Assembly (NCBI RefSeq): GCF_000003195.3
Contig: NC_012871.2
Coordinates: 16,374,658 to 16,438,657, forward strand
From: Sorghum bicolor
Taxonomy: Eukaryota; Streptophyta; Magnoliopsida; Poales; Poaceae
DNA length: 64,000 bases
Direction of reading: 5' to 3'
Numbering within the stretch: position 1 is the first letter of the stretch; every line of letters starts with the position of its first letter. Below are positions 54,311 to 64,000 of the stretch, one piece after another. The notes below the pieces were generated by a model, which had not been told where the DNA came from, searched no databases, and worked only from the letters and a program-made list of their open reading frames with translations. The position numbers and the translations under genes were made by a program.

Positions 54311-56266
54311 TGAAAGCCCTAGTTTGGTTTTGGATAATTGATGAAACCCTAGTACTAACATCTATGCTAAGTGTGTGTAGACTTAATGAGGTTGGTACAT
54401 GCCAAGTAATGGAGCAAGAGATGATCATAGTGATGATGGTGATAACCACAAGATGATTAAGTGCTCAACTTGGAAAAGAAGAAAGAGAAAAACAAAACCC
54501 TATGGAGTTCAAGGCAAAGGTATTGCTTAGGGTTTTGGTTTTGGTGATCAAGACACCATAGAGGGTGTGATCACATTTAGGATAGATAGCCGTACTATAA
54601 AGAGGGAAATTCTTTGGCTAAGCGGTTATCAAGTGCCACTAGGTGTTATTGTTCATGTGCATGCATTTAGAACCTAGTGAGCCAACTCAACTCCTTCAAA
54701 GAAAATGATTGTGAAAATGCTAACACACGTGCACTTGTTGGTTTACACATTGTGGTGTTGGCACACATTGAGAAGGAGGTGGAGTTTGAAGGGTAGAGAG
54801 AGGATGGGTTCCTCTCTCCCTCCCACCGAGCTTGCGAGGCGGGATTCGGCGCTTTTCGAGAAAATGAAGTACATATTTTCTATTGCGCCGGTGGGAAATT
54901 TGGAGAAGTCGCGGGAGTGTTTCTCGCTGAGGAACACTCACCGGACGCTGGCTCAGAGGCACCGGACGCTGTGTCTGAGCGTCCGGTGTGCAGGCTGCCT
55001 GGCTCAGCTAGGGTTAGGCACCGGACGCTAGGCACCGGACGCCAGCTGGAGCGTCCGGTGGTCTGAGTCCGGGGTCCGCGCGTTTTGCAAACCTCTCTGG
55101 GTGTGAGTCCGGTGAGCACCGGACGCTCAGGGTGCGTCCGGTGGCTTGCGTCCGGTGACCCTGCGAGTTTGCAGAACTCTCTGCGCATGAGTCCGGTGTG
55201 CACCGGACGCGTCCGGTGCTAACTTGTTCAGCGTCCGGTGCACTGCAGGTTACCGTTAGACTCTGACACGCGGCTGACGTTGGAGCACCGGACGCAAGGG
55301 CTGAGCGTCCGGTGCCCCTTTAAGAGCGTCCGGTGACCCCGCAGTTTGCCCAGTGAAAGAGCCAACGGCTCTATTTGTTTGAGGGGCTTATAAATAGTTG
55401 TTGGCCGGCTTAGGGCTTACTCGCTTGGCATTCTAACATACTTGACATCCTTGTGAGCCTAAGCAAACACCTCCCACTCATCTCCTTCATAGATTATACA
55501 TCTTTGTGAGATTGGGAGTGATTCCAAGTGCATTTGCTTGAGTGATTGCATCTAGTGGCACTTGGGGATCGTTCTAGCTGCGGTTTTCTTGTTACTCTTG
55601 GTGGTTGCCGCCACCTAGACGGCTTGGAGCAGCGGAGGAGCATTGGCACGAGTTGGTGATTGTTCGTGGCCATCTCCCGGTGATTGTGAGGGGTCTTGTA
55701 CCTTCCCCGGCGGAGAGCCGAAAGGTAACTCTAGTGGATTGCTCGTGTCATTGAGTTACCTCACTTGTGGGTAGGTTCTTGTGGTGTCCTAGTGAGGACG
55801 AGGTTCGTGCTACACCTCTTAGCCACCGAACCACCAAGTGTTGGTCGACACAACGGGGACGTAGCGTGCCGGCAAGCACGTGAACCTCGGGAGAAAAATC
55901 TTGTGTCCCATTGTGTTTGTTGATTGGATTTCTCCCGGTGATTGGACTTCATAATATTATGATTGGTTCATCCCCTCTACTCGGTGGTATAAAGTTCAAA
56001 CACTCTCTCTTACTTTCTTGCAAACTAGAGTAGCTTACTTCTTGTATAGAAACTTTAGGTAGCTCTCTAGTGTAAGTAGAGACTTAGCTCTTGTGTGCAT
56101 AGTGATCATAGCAACTAGAATTGTTGGGTAGGTGGCTTGCAAACACCCCTTTAGAGCTAGAGCAAAAAGCTTCGCTTTGTTATTTACTAACCTCTTGCTC
56201 TAGTGTTTTTGTAGAATTTTTTAAATAGGCTATTCACCCCCCCTCTAGCCATATTTGGACCTTTCA
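54311..56266 (+). repeat. 5' LTR, long, with inverted CACCGGACGC words
   Basis: It begins TGAAAGCCCTAG and ends GGACCTTTCA. The stretch 54940-55335 contains about seven CACCGGACGC and eight GCGTCCGGTG words, intermixed so that many form inverted pairs. The minus-strand solo LTR at 12752-14691 is a second member of the family. Confidence 0.93.
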
Positions 56267-56267
56267 A

Positions 56268-56280
56268 GTGGTATCAAAGC
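56268..56280 (+). other. Primer binding site, initiator tRNA-Met
   Basis: TGGTATCAAAGC, two bases after the LTR, is the tRNA-Met primer site with one G to A change from the usual TGGTATCAGAGC. Confidence 0.85.
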
Positions 56281-56325
56281 CGTGGTCACCGTTTGTGAAG
56301 GCTTAACACCCTCGGTGCTCAAATT

Positions 56326-57885
56326 ATGGCTCAAATAGTGTTCAACCATGTTGGGGGCAAACCACCGTTCTTTGATGGCACAAGTTCTTTTGACTATTGG
56401 AAGAGAAAAATGAAAATGTACCTTGGATCAATCAATGATAGAGTGTGGGAAGTCACGGAGAATGATTTTGTGATCCTTGACCCCGCCAGCCCAACCGACA
56501 ATGAGAGAGCAAACAAGCAATGCAATACTATGGCTCTCAACACAATCTACAATGGCATTGATTCAAAAGTGTTTGAGCAAGTCAAAGATCTTGAGAAGGC
56601 AAGTGAAGTATGGACAAGGCTTGAAGAAACATATGAGGGCACTACAACGGTAAAAAGTGCCAAATTGTACATGCTCAAGGACAAGCTATCCAACTTCAAA
56701 ATGAAGGATGATGAGTCTATACCGGAGATGTTCTATAGGCTCCAAGTCATCATCAATGATCTCAAGGGCCTTATTGAGAAAGTAAAGGATGAGGACTTCA
56801 TTCACAAGTTCTTAATGTGCTTGCCCAAGAGGTTCAAGACATTGAGAACAATCATCTTTAGAGGTGGATTGATCGGTGTATCTCCTAATGAGGTACTTGG
56901 AGATGTCATGACCGAAGATCAATATAATGACAATGATGATGATGAGGTCATGAAGAAGGATGATGATGACAAGAAGAAGAAGAGTGTAGCATTCAAAGCT
57001 AGCTCTTCATCCAAGTGCAAGAACAAGAGCAAGGCCAAGAAGGAAGAATCAAGTGATGAGGAGTGCTCCAATGATGATAGTGATGATGAAGCACTAGCAC
57101 TCTTCGTCCGCAAGTTTGGCAAGATGATGAAGAAGAAGGGCTATCACACAAGAAAGAGAAGAGATCACTTCAAGAACAAGGAGCATGTGAGGCTATGCTA
57201 CAAGTGCAAGAGCCCCGATCATATTGTGGCAGATTGTCCTTACAATAGTGACAATGATGGGCATGACAAGAAGAACAAGAAGGAGAAGAAAGAAAAGAAA
57301 GAGAAGAAGATGGTCTTCAAGAAGAAGAAGAAGGGTGGATCCTATGTTGTGACATGGGATAGTGATGCTTCTTCGGATGATGATTCTAGTGATGACAAGG
57401 CATCCAAGAAGAAGGCACTTGCAAGCATTGCTATCAACAAGCCATCACTCTTCGACACTCCTTCATGCTTCATGGCCAAGGGCCACAAGATACAATATGA
57501 TGAGAGTGAAAGTGAAAGTGAACATGAACATGATAGTGATAGTGATGATGAAAATGAATTCACTAATGAACAACTCATGGACATGTTAGAACAAGCCGAT
57601 TCTCTTATTCAATCTAAAAACAAGAAGTGCAAAGAATTGGCCAAGAAGTTAAAAGCTCTTGAGCAATCCTTTGATGAGCTCAATGCTAATCATGAGAGGC
57701 TAGTGGAAGCCCATGAGAAGCTTGGCAAGGCTCACACCAAGCTTGAGAAAGCTCACTCCTTGTTGTTAGAAGAGAACAAGGAAAAGGTTGTTGTATCATG
57801 TGATGTGGGCACAACATGTGACTTAATTAAAGAATCACCCAACCTACCTATTGTTGTTGCCACTAACTCTTCTTGTAGGTCTTAA
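56326..57885 (+). CDS. Gag protein of the Sirevirus-like copia element
   Basis: 519 residues. The N-terminal UBN2-type Gag core runs from about 10 to 210 (PPFFDGTSSFDYWKRKMKMY, VWTRLEETYEGTTTVKSAKL, EDFIHKFLMCLPKRFKTLR). Acidic and lysine-rich tracts follow, with a zinc knuckle CX2CX4HX4C at about 291-304 (CYKCKSPDHIVADC). A further Lys/Asp/Ser-rich region leads into a coiled coil at about 430-495 (heptad-like KKLKALEQSFDELNANHERL). It packages element RNA into particles. A long charged Gag with a coiled-coil tail is typical of Sireviruses, which is my basis for that label. The frame stops at 57885; in-frame remnant text resumes after the stop up to the deletion junction. Confidence 0.9.
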   Translation: MAQIVFNHVGGKPPFFDGTSSFDYWKRKMKMYLGSINDRVWEVTENDFVILDPASPTDNERANKQCNTMALNTIYNGIDSKVFEQVKDLEKASEVWTRLEETYEGTTTVKSAKLYMLKDKLSNFKMKDDESIPEMFYRLQVIINDLKGLIEKVKDEDFIHKFLMCLPKRFKTLRTIIFRGGLIGVSPNEVLGDVMTEDQYNDNDDDEVMKKDDDDKKKKSVAFKASSSSKCKNKSKAKKEESSDEECSNDDSDDEALALFVRKFGKMMKKKGYHTRKRRDHFKNKEHVRLCYKCKSPDHIVADCPYNSDNDGHDKKNKKEKKEKKEKKMVFKKKKKGGSYVVTWDSDASSDDDSSDDKASKKKALASIAINKPSLFDTPSCFMAKGHKIQYDESESESEHEHDSDSDDENEFTNEQLMDMLEQADSLIQSKNKKCKELAKKLKALEQSFDELNANHERLVEAHEKLGKAHTKLEKAHSLLLEENKEKVVVSCDVGTTCDLIKESPNLPIVVATNSSCRS

Positions 57886-57974
57886 TCCACCACCACCAAC
57901 TCTACCTCCACTTCTAGTGTTAGTGTCACTTGTGATGCTTCACTAAAGGTTAAGAATGAGACTCTCAAGAGAGA

Positions 57975-58446
57975 GGTGGATTGCTCGTGTCATTGAGTTA
58001 CCTCACTTGTGGGTAGGTTCTTGTGGTGTCCTAGTGAGGGCGAGGTTCGTGCTACACCTCTTAGCCATCGAACCACCAAGTGTTGGTCGACACAACGGGG
58101 ACGTAGCGTGCCGGCAAGCACGTGAACCTCGGGAGAAAAATCTTATGTCCCATTGTGTTTGTTGATTGGATTTCTCCCGGTGATTGGACTTCATAATATT
58201 GTGATTGGTTCATCCCCTCTACTCGGTGGTATAAAGTTCAAACACTCTCTCTTACTTTCTTGCAAACTAGAGTTAGCTTACTTCTTGTATAGAAACTTTA
58301 GGTAGCTCTCTAGTGTAAGTAGAGACTTAGCTCTTGTGTGCATAGTGATCATAGCAACTAGAATTGTTGGGTAGGTGGCTTGCAAACACCCCTTTAGAGC
58401 TAGAGCAAAAAGCTTCGCTTTGTTATTTACTAACCTTTTGCTCTAG
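57975..58446 (+). repeat. Partial 3' LTR
   Basis: It matches 55737-56210 of the 5' LTR (GGATTGCTCGTGTCATTGAG through GTTATTTACTAACC(T)TTTGCTCTAG) with a few single-base differences, for example ACGAGG versus GCGAGG near 58039. Its right end is interrupted by the gypsy LTR. Confidence 0.93.
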
Positions 58447-58447
58447 T

Positions 58448-59493
58448 TGTCGGTGTTTTTCCCCCGGGGGGTCACACCAACGAGTAAATTTGTATGCGTG
58501 CTCCCCTTTCCGGATGGTGATGCAAGAAGACACAGAGATTTATCCTGGTTCGGGCAAGAGAAGGCCCTACGTCCAGCGGGGGGAGAGAGTTCGTATTATC
58601 TTGCACCTAAGTGCTTGTACAGGGGCGAATACAAGCGTGGTATGAAATGTGTCGCTCTGCTACGTGTGTGTGGGTTCTTCTGTTGTGATGTCCCCCTCTT
58701 CTATTCCTGAGTCCCTCCTTTTATAGCTCCAAGGAGAGACACAGGGTACACGCATAGATGTTAGAGTAGGGATCGATAGCCGCATGGAGCGCTGACCTAC
58801 TCGAGGCTTCCGTACGGTATGGCCTCGAGCCGTCCCATCTTGATAGCTCGGTGATGATTACGCGTGCTCCTGTGTTCTGCCCTGCCAGCCGCCTTGTGCT
58901 GGTTCTGAGGTCGCACGCTTGTACGGTATGGTGGCGGATCCGACGGGGTAGCTGTGATGAAGTCAGTCGACGCCCAACTTATTCCTGGGAAGGGGCCCTG
59001 TTCGGTCGAGGGTCGGACGCCGTGTAATACGCTGGTATCTGGAGCGCTGACCTTGGGTGTCTCGAGGGGGTCCCGATTAGACGTTCCATCCTTGTTTCCT
59101 GCGTCCTGACACGCCCTGGGTCGTTCGGTGGGAAGGCTGCAAAAAGAACGATGGGACAGAAGCTTGCTCCCTATCACGCCTCCCATGACCTGTGTGTTAG
59201 GTGGGGAAGCGTCAGGTGCATTTAATGCTCCGGCTCGCGTGCGCGCGTCGGGCGGCGGACAGTGTCCTCGCGCCCGACACCTCTTGGCTCGCTCGAGCCC
59301 GCTTCCGTCATCGACGGCGGTCGTCGCTCGAGTCCTGAACCGATTCGCTCGACGCTATTTCCGTCTTCGAGGCTGCGATCGTCGATGGCGGCGCATACGT
59401 AAGATTAGAGCGTCGAATTAAGGCTCTCGACCTTCGTACAGGCAATCTCATAATGCGCATCGCTGAGGGTACCCCTTACCGATACCCTCGACA
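58448..59493 (+). repeat. 5' LTR of the gypsy element
   Basis: TGTCG...CGACA ends. A CCTTTTATAGCTCC TATA-like site lies near 58711-58724. Many TCGAG and CTCGA words occur in the second half. The bases after the LTR (GTAGCCCCCGAGCC) do not match a primer site I can name. Confidence 0.85.
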
Positions 59494-60425
59494 GTAGCCC
59501 CCGAGCCTCCATTTGAGCGCTAGCGCTCGAATGGAGGTTTTGATTTACGGTCGAATTTTCGTGGGGGCGCGCGAGCGACCCCGCGGGGGTAGCCCCCGAG
59601 CCCTCGGAGGAGTTTTTGACTCCTTCGAGGGTTATGTTATCTAATTTGCAGAAACGCTTTCGACACCAGTGGTGGAAGGTTCTGACTGGCTCGTTTTTGC
59701 CCGGGGGTTTCGACGTACTCTCGACAGAGCGAGCGTCTTCCATCCCAAATTGAGTTCCTAGCGGGTAGTCCAAGTGAGAACCTGTGCCCCTTTCGAGGGG
59801 GTCAGCTGTAGCCCGGAGGCGTCCTCATAAAGCAGGGTCGACGTGGTCGGGGATACTGGTCTCATTCGATAGAGTCCAGCGGCTCGATGCCTCCCTTCGG
59901 GGGGATTCCTCTCGACTGTCTCGACCCTACCTTGAACATCACCAGCGAGTCCTCGAGGCGGGCCTCGATCTTCGACCGCTCGCTGGGGATCCCTGACTCT
60001 GGCGCTCGAGATCGGCTGTCGAACCCTTTCGGCGGGGCCAGCCATCGACCTCTCGAGACTTTTGCGGTTATGTCCCTTGGCTTACGAGGGAAGGAAACGG
60101 TCGTGGCGATTCGCCTTTCTGCCCGTTGGGCGCGTCTTTTTAGGCGGATGACGTTACGACACCGTATCGGCGAGGAATTCGGAGAGTCCGGCCTGTGAGG
60201 AGAGAGAGAGAGAGAGCTGTCAGGCGGCGCATTTATGGGGGGAGTTACCTTACTTCTCGGATCTGTCCGTTGGCGGACAGCTGCCTATAAATATGTCGTC
60301 GCGTCACCGCCATTCCTCTCCCTTCCGCCTTCTCGCTCTCGTTCCTTTGCTGCCTTTGCTTTCTCGTCATCTCACGCGCACACGCCCCCTCGAGCCGTAG
60401 CGAACCCATCGCCCCGTTAGCCGAG

Positions 60426-63400
60426 ATGCCTGTAAGACTCGTCGCCGCCGATGACTGGCGCCCGTCGTCGATGACGGAGCGCCGGCTGTTGGAGCTCGAG
60501 AAGGAGGGACTGCTGCGCCGCCGCACCTCGCTGTCGTCGCCAGAGTGGATCGCGCCGCCAGCGAGCCACAGGGCGCCTCAGCCACCCGAGGGCTACGTGG
60601 TGTCGTTCGCCAAGTTTCACCGCCACGGTCTGGGCGCGCCTCCAAGCCGCTTCATGCGGGCCCTCTGCTTCCATTATGGGGTGGAGCTGCAGCACTTCTC
60701 TCCGAACGCCATCACCGTGGCGGCGGTCTTCGCCGCCGTGTGTGAGGGCTTCCTAGGGATGATGCCGCACTGGGAGCTGTGGCTCCACCTCTACAGGGGG
60801 GAGCTGTTTCACGCCTCCACCGGAACCACGGGCGTGAGGAAACCCGTGCGGGCGGGTTGCCTCAATCTGGTGCAGAAGACGGGGAAGACGGACCGGCCGC
60901 GGGAGTACATCCCGGTAGGGTTGTCGACCAACCACGCCGGTTGGGACTCCCAATGGTTCTACCTGCGGAACGACGACAACCTCCTTCCTTCCTACTCGGG
61001 CCGTCTGATCTTGGAGCGCCCAGCGGACTGGACTTACGGCGTCGTCCAAGCTCATCAGCCTCGGCTCGACCCTCTCCTCGACGCCCTGAAGAAGCTTCGC
61101 CAGGAAGGTTTGACCGCCGCCCTTGTCCTCTCGACCGTCCATCATCGGAGAGTTCTCCCTCTGATGTCACGACCGCTGAGGATGGACGAGATGGGCCCTG
61201 GTGTCTCGTCTCGGGACCTCGAGGCATGTCGGATGTCCAGCGAGCCTCCGGCGGACGATGAAGTCGCGGCCCGAGTCAGGGCCGCAATTGCCGGCGATTT
61301 TAAGCCGGAGCATGTCAACGGCTTCCCCATGAGGCCTGACGCAGGCTCGATCGATCTGGTATGCTTTCTTCTTACGTGCATCCTTGATTCTGGGTTTCCC
61401 TTATTCCCTCTCTTTCTTCTAAGTCTACCTTAGTTTTGGCAGGGTCGAATTGATGTCCGGTCCTCGAGGCCTCCGGTAAAGGAGGACGAGGTCGATCGCG
61501 ACAAACGGCGCCAATCCACCGAGAAGCTGAAGTCTGCCAAGGACTCCGCAAAGAAGGGGGAGAAGAAGAAGAACCTCGACCGCCAAGCATTAGAGGCGCG
61601 TCGAGCCAAATCCAGGCAGAGGGGGAACCTGAGGAAGAATCCCCCAACGATGACGATGACGACGACGAGAGTAGCGACGATTCCGAGGGGATGGCGTCGC
61701 GCCTCGATCGGATCCTCGAGGGCCCGCCTCGAGGTGACGTCGACGCCCCCCGGACGGAGGTGCCGGAGGGGGGTCCGAGCGGATCTCGTCGCCCCCGGCC
61801 CGACGCTCCTTCCGCGCCCAAGGCGAGCCAAGACGCACCGCGCCCTCCCCTGGCGCCCAGGGAGAGCGGTCCGGCTAGGTCCCAGGCGTCGGGGCCGCTA
61901 ACTCGCGGTCGCGCTGCGGCCTCTGAGAAAGGGGACGCTGGTCGTAGGAGCACGAGTCCCGGCGCCCGCCAGGCGGGGACCGACGTACCTAGGCCAGTTT
62001 CTGCCCCCGAGGGGCTTAGCGCCCCGACGTGGGGTGGCTCGAGGCCCGCTGGTCGGGTAGGCGGAAGGCGAGCCGTTCTGCCCGTGGGGTAAGCCCTTTT
62101 GTCGTTGCGGTCTTTGTCCCCCCATTCTTTCACCCTTCCTCACATGCTGACTTTTTCTCAGGTTGAAACGGACCCTCGAGCAGGCCCAACCATCGATGGC
62201 CAAGAGGCTCAGAACGGGTGCCGCCTCCACGGAACCAGGTTCGTAGTTAATTCCTGGGTGCCGCGATATCCTTACGTCGGTTATCATAACGTCTGACCCT
62301 TACCCTTTGTTTTGTAGGCTCGTCAAGCACCCAACCTTCAGCCGGCGTCGAGATAGCTTCGCCTCGTCCCGCGCCTACTTCACCGCCACCGACTCATGAT
62401 GCGGCCCCCCAGACGCGAGTGTCAGAGGGAGCCCCCGAGCCCTCTCGATTGGGGGTCGAGGGGGAACCCATCACCATCAGCGATACGTCTGATGGCAACG
62501 AAGCGTCTGGGGGCGCTCGACCCATGGAGGAAGAAGCGTCGACTCCTAACGTCGCAGGACGGACTCCCTGGCCCGCAGGCCTTCGAGCCCTCGAGGCGCA
62601 AAAGAAGATGGTGGAGGAGGAGGGGCGGGAGCGCGAGGCGACGCAGCCGTCACTGGAGCAGCAGCAGCAGCGACCCCAGCCGGAGGAGCAACTGCAGCAT
62701 CAGCAGGGGGAGCAGCAGCAGCAGCTGGGGCAGCAACAGCAGCTGGGGGGCCAAGAGAACGAGCCACTCGAGCCCCCGCCTCAAATTTTGGCCGAACCGG
62801 CACCGCTGGCGTCGCAAGAGCCCGGCGATCAAGAGGAAGATTTGCCGGTGTACGGGCCTCCCACCCCAGCGTGGCTCCTCCCGGGGGCGCCTGCCGCGAT
62901 CCGGGCAGAGTCGGGGCGAGCGGACGGAGTGGTGGCGCTCGCCTGCATGATGCGCACCCCCACCGACCCTGAGTCCGAGATCAAGAGGACACTCTACGGC
63001 ATGGACGGGATCGCCCCAGGGTTCCTCCGGGAGCGTCGAGCGTGGGAGGACCGCTTTCCCTCTGAGGAGGACGAGATCGGGTCGTCTGGGAGCAAGGACG
63101 GTACGTGGAAGACGGTGGACGACGACGGCCGGTTCCCTTGCCTTGCCGACCTGTTCTTGCGCCACGGGGGTTCCCTCGAGACCGTCGAGAACTTTCTCCG
63201 CGGCGTCAAGGTGCGGGCCGATCGGGAGATGGAGAACTGGTGCCCCGATCGGATTCGTATCCGAGCGTCCAGCGACCCGTCCGAGCCCAATATCTTCCTC
63301 GATGACAAGAAGGAAGTCGAGAAGTGGGAGCACGTCGAGGAGCTCCGCCTCTGGATGAAACACGTGGTGGGGCTCCTATCGGACGTCATCAACAACGGGC

Positions 63401-64000
63401 TCGGGCCAGCCTATTTTGTAAGTGTTTCTCGAGCTCCAGTCTTTGTGGTGCTTTCGGGTCCCCGTGTTCTAATCCCCCTGACCCCTGATTCGCAGGATAT
63501 GAAAGAGACCTCTCGCATCAAGTCTAGCTTCATACATGCCACGAGGGGCGGATGGGAGCAGCTTCCCCTCCTCAAGGATCAACTCCTCGAGTCGCAGGAA
63601 AAGCTGCTTAAAGCTTACAAAGATCTTATAGCACTCGAGGAGGAGAAGAAGGTGAGGGAGGCTGCTTTGGCCGAGGCCCGAGAGGTCTCGAAGAAGGCAG
63701 AGGAGGAGGCGGTGCGGCTACGGGAGCGGGCTCTTACGGTCGAGGAGGCCGCATCCAGAGCCCGGGAGGAGGTCCTGTCCCACAAGAGCATCATCGTGGA
63801 CCTGGACAAGGAGAAGGGCCTTCTGCAAACCGACCTGGACTCCCTCCGCGATACCTTCCAGAAGATGAAGGTGGCGTACGTGGACAACGAGGTCGCCAGG
63901 GGTGCCGCCGAGGATGCAAAGAAGAAAGCCCTCGAAGACCTCGAGATGGAGCGAGCTCGATCCCGCAGTCTTTCTGACGACGTCGAGCGTCTGAAGGGAG
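60426..64000 (+). CDS. Additional ORF (PF04195 'gypsy-type transposon' domain) with coiled-coil tail, partial
   Basis: The first exon 60426-61358 (311 codons) carries the plant gypsy-associated domain at about residues 50-250 (PPEGYVVSFAKFHRHG, PPSRFMRALCFHYGVELQHF, SPNAITVAAVFAAVCEGFLG, PHWELWLHLYRGELF, WDSQWFYLRND). A GT-AG intron (61359-61442) leads to a basic exon. Near 61620 a run of five Gs is one base off from the frame used downstream (acidic EEESPNDDDDDDESSDD block). Later exons: about 61620-62087, about 62163-62240, and from about 62318. The last includes a Gln-rich stretch at 62655-62755. A 78-base intron (63418-63495) is followed by a long coiled coil (KLLKAYKDLIALEEEKKVRE onward) that runs off the window. 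Function is unknown; it is not Gag or Pol. Exon borders other than the first and last introns are tentative. Confidence 0.7.

Larger units (their letters stand above)
54311..58446 (+). mobile_element. Ty1/copia (Sirevirus-like) element with pol deleted
   Basis: It has a 1,956-bp 5' LTR, a primer site, a gag gene and then, at about 57975, a direct jump into the last third of an LTR copy (57975-58446). Protease, integrase, reverse transcriptase and RNase H are all missing. The junction has microhomology: gag text GAGGTGGAT and LTR text TAGTGGATTGCTCG share GTGGAT. The 3' LTR part breaks off at 58446 where a gypsy element starts, so its end should lie beyond that element. Confidence 0.88.
58448..64000 (+). 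mobile_element. Ty3/gypsy element, Tat-like, 5' part
   Basis: A 1,046-bp LTR (58448-59493, TGTCGGTG...CTCGACA) is followed by an untranslated leader and a spliced extra gene (PF04195 type) before any gag. Such an additional ORF upstream of gag is known in the Tat lineage (for example RIRE2-like elements). No gag, protease or pol is in view; the element continues past the window. It is inserted in the 3' LTR of the Sirevirus-like element. Confidence 0.85.

Noticed and set aside
53794..54456. 220-codon frame as a host gene
   Set aside because: It crosses into the copia LTR at 54311, has Ala/Arg-rich composition typical of random GC-rich frames, and shows no motif.

Overview
The window is nuclear DNA of a grass, most likely Sorghum bicolor or a close Andropogoneae relative. 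Reasons: plant-type split genes with GT-AG introns; GC-rich, single-exon-prone coding style (the DUF707 gene); and a dense set of grass transposons (Stowaway and Tourist MITEs, Helitrons with the hairpin plus CTAG end, PIF/Harbinger, hAT, Ty1/copia, Ty3/gypsy). The species is an inference; the plant assignment is secure.

Layout. 1-2.6 kb: two decayed LINE reverse-transcriptase fragments in opposite orientation. 2.7-7.7 kb: nested Helitron termini, an internal 275-bp tandem repeat and several MITEs. 8.1-11.8 kb: a complete hAT element with target duplication and a frameshifted transposase. 11.8-15.6 kb: a Helitron 5' end, a solo copia LTR with target duplication, an LTR fragment and a CACTA-like end. 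16.1-17.3 kb: a DUF707 gene. 17.5-21.6 kb: non-coding DNA with MITEs and tandem repeats. 21.6-32.2 kb: an 8-exon gene for a 505-residue 3'-5' exonuclease/Mut7-C protein whose first intron holds a complete Ty1/copia element with apparently identical LTRs. 35.6-38.7 kb: a 15-exon GH27 alpha-galactosidase gene. 39-40.8 kb: TA microsatellites and MITEs. 41.05-45.06 kb: a complete two-gene PIF/Harbinger element. 45.6-48.6 kb: the RNA polymerase subunit RPABC4/RPB12 gene. 49.0-50.2 kb: a small membrane-protein gene. 50.4 kb: a tRNA-Thr-like sequence. 50.8-54.3 kb: MITEs and GC-rich unassigned DNA. 54.3-58.4 kb: a copia (Sirevirus-like) element that lost pol. 58.4 kb to the end: a Ty3/gypsy Tat-like element with an extra upstream ORF, inserted in the preceding element and running off the window.

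Five host genes are supported: four on the minus strand (DUF707, exonuclease/Mut7-C, alpha-galactosidase, RPABC4) and one on the plus strand (membrane protein). They do not form a pathway. For the exonuclease, alpha-galactosidase, RPABC4 and membrane-protein genes I checked splice sites by hand, and all exons join in frame. Everything else is repeats at different stages of decay. The most informative are the young copia insertion, the Harbinger element sitting with MITEs that share its ends, and the hAT, copia solo LTR and Harbinger copies whose boundaries are proven by target duplications. I see no CRISPR array or prokaryotic operon, and no clearly new system.
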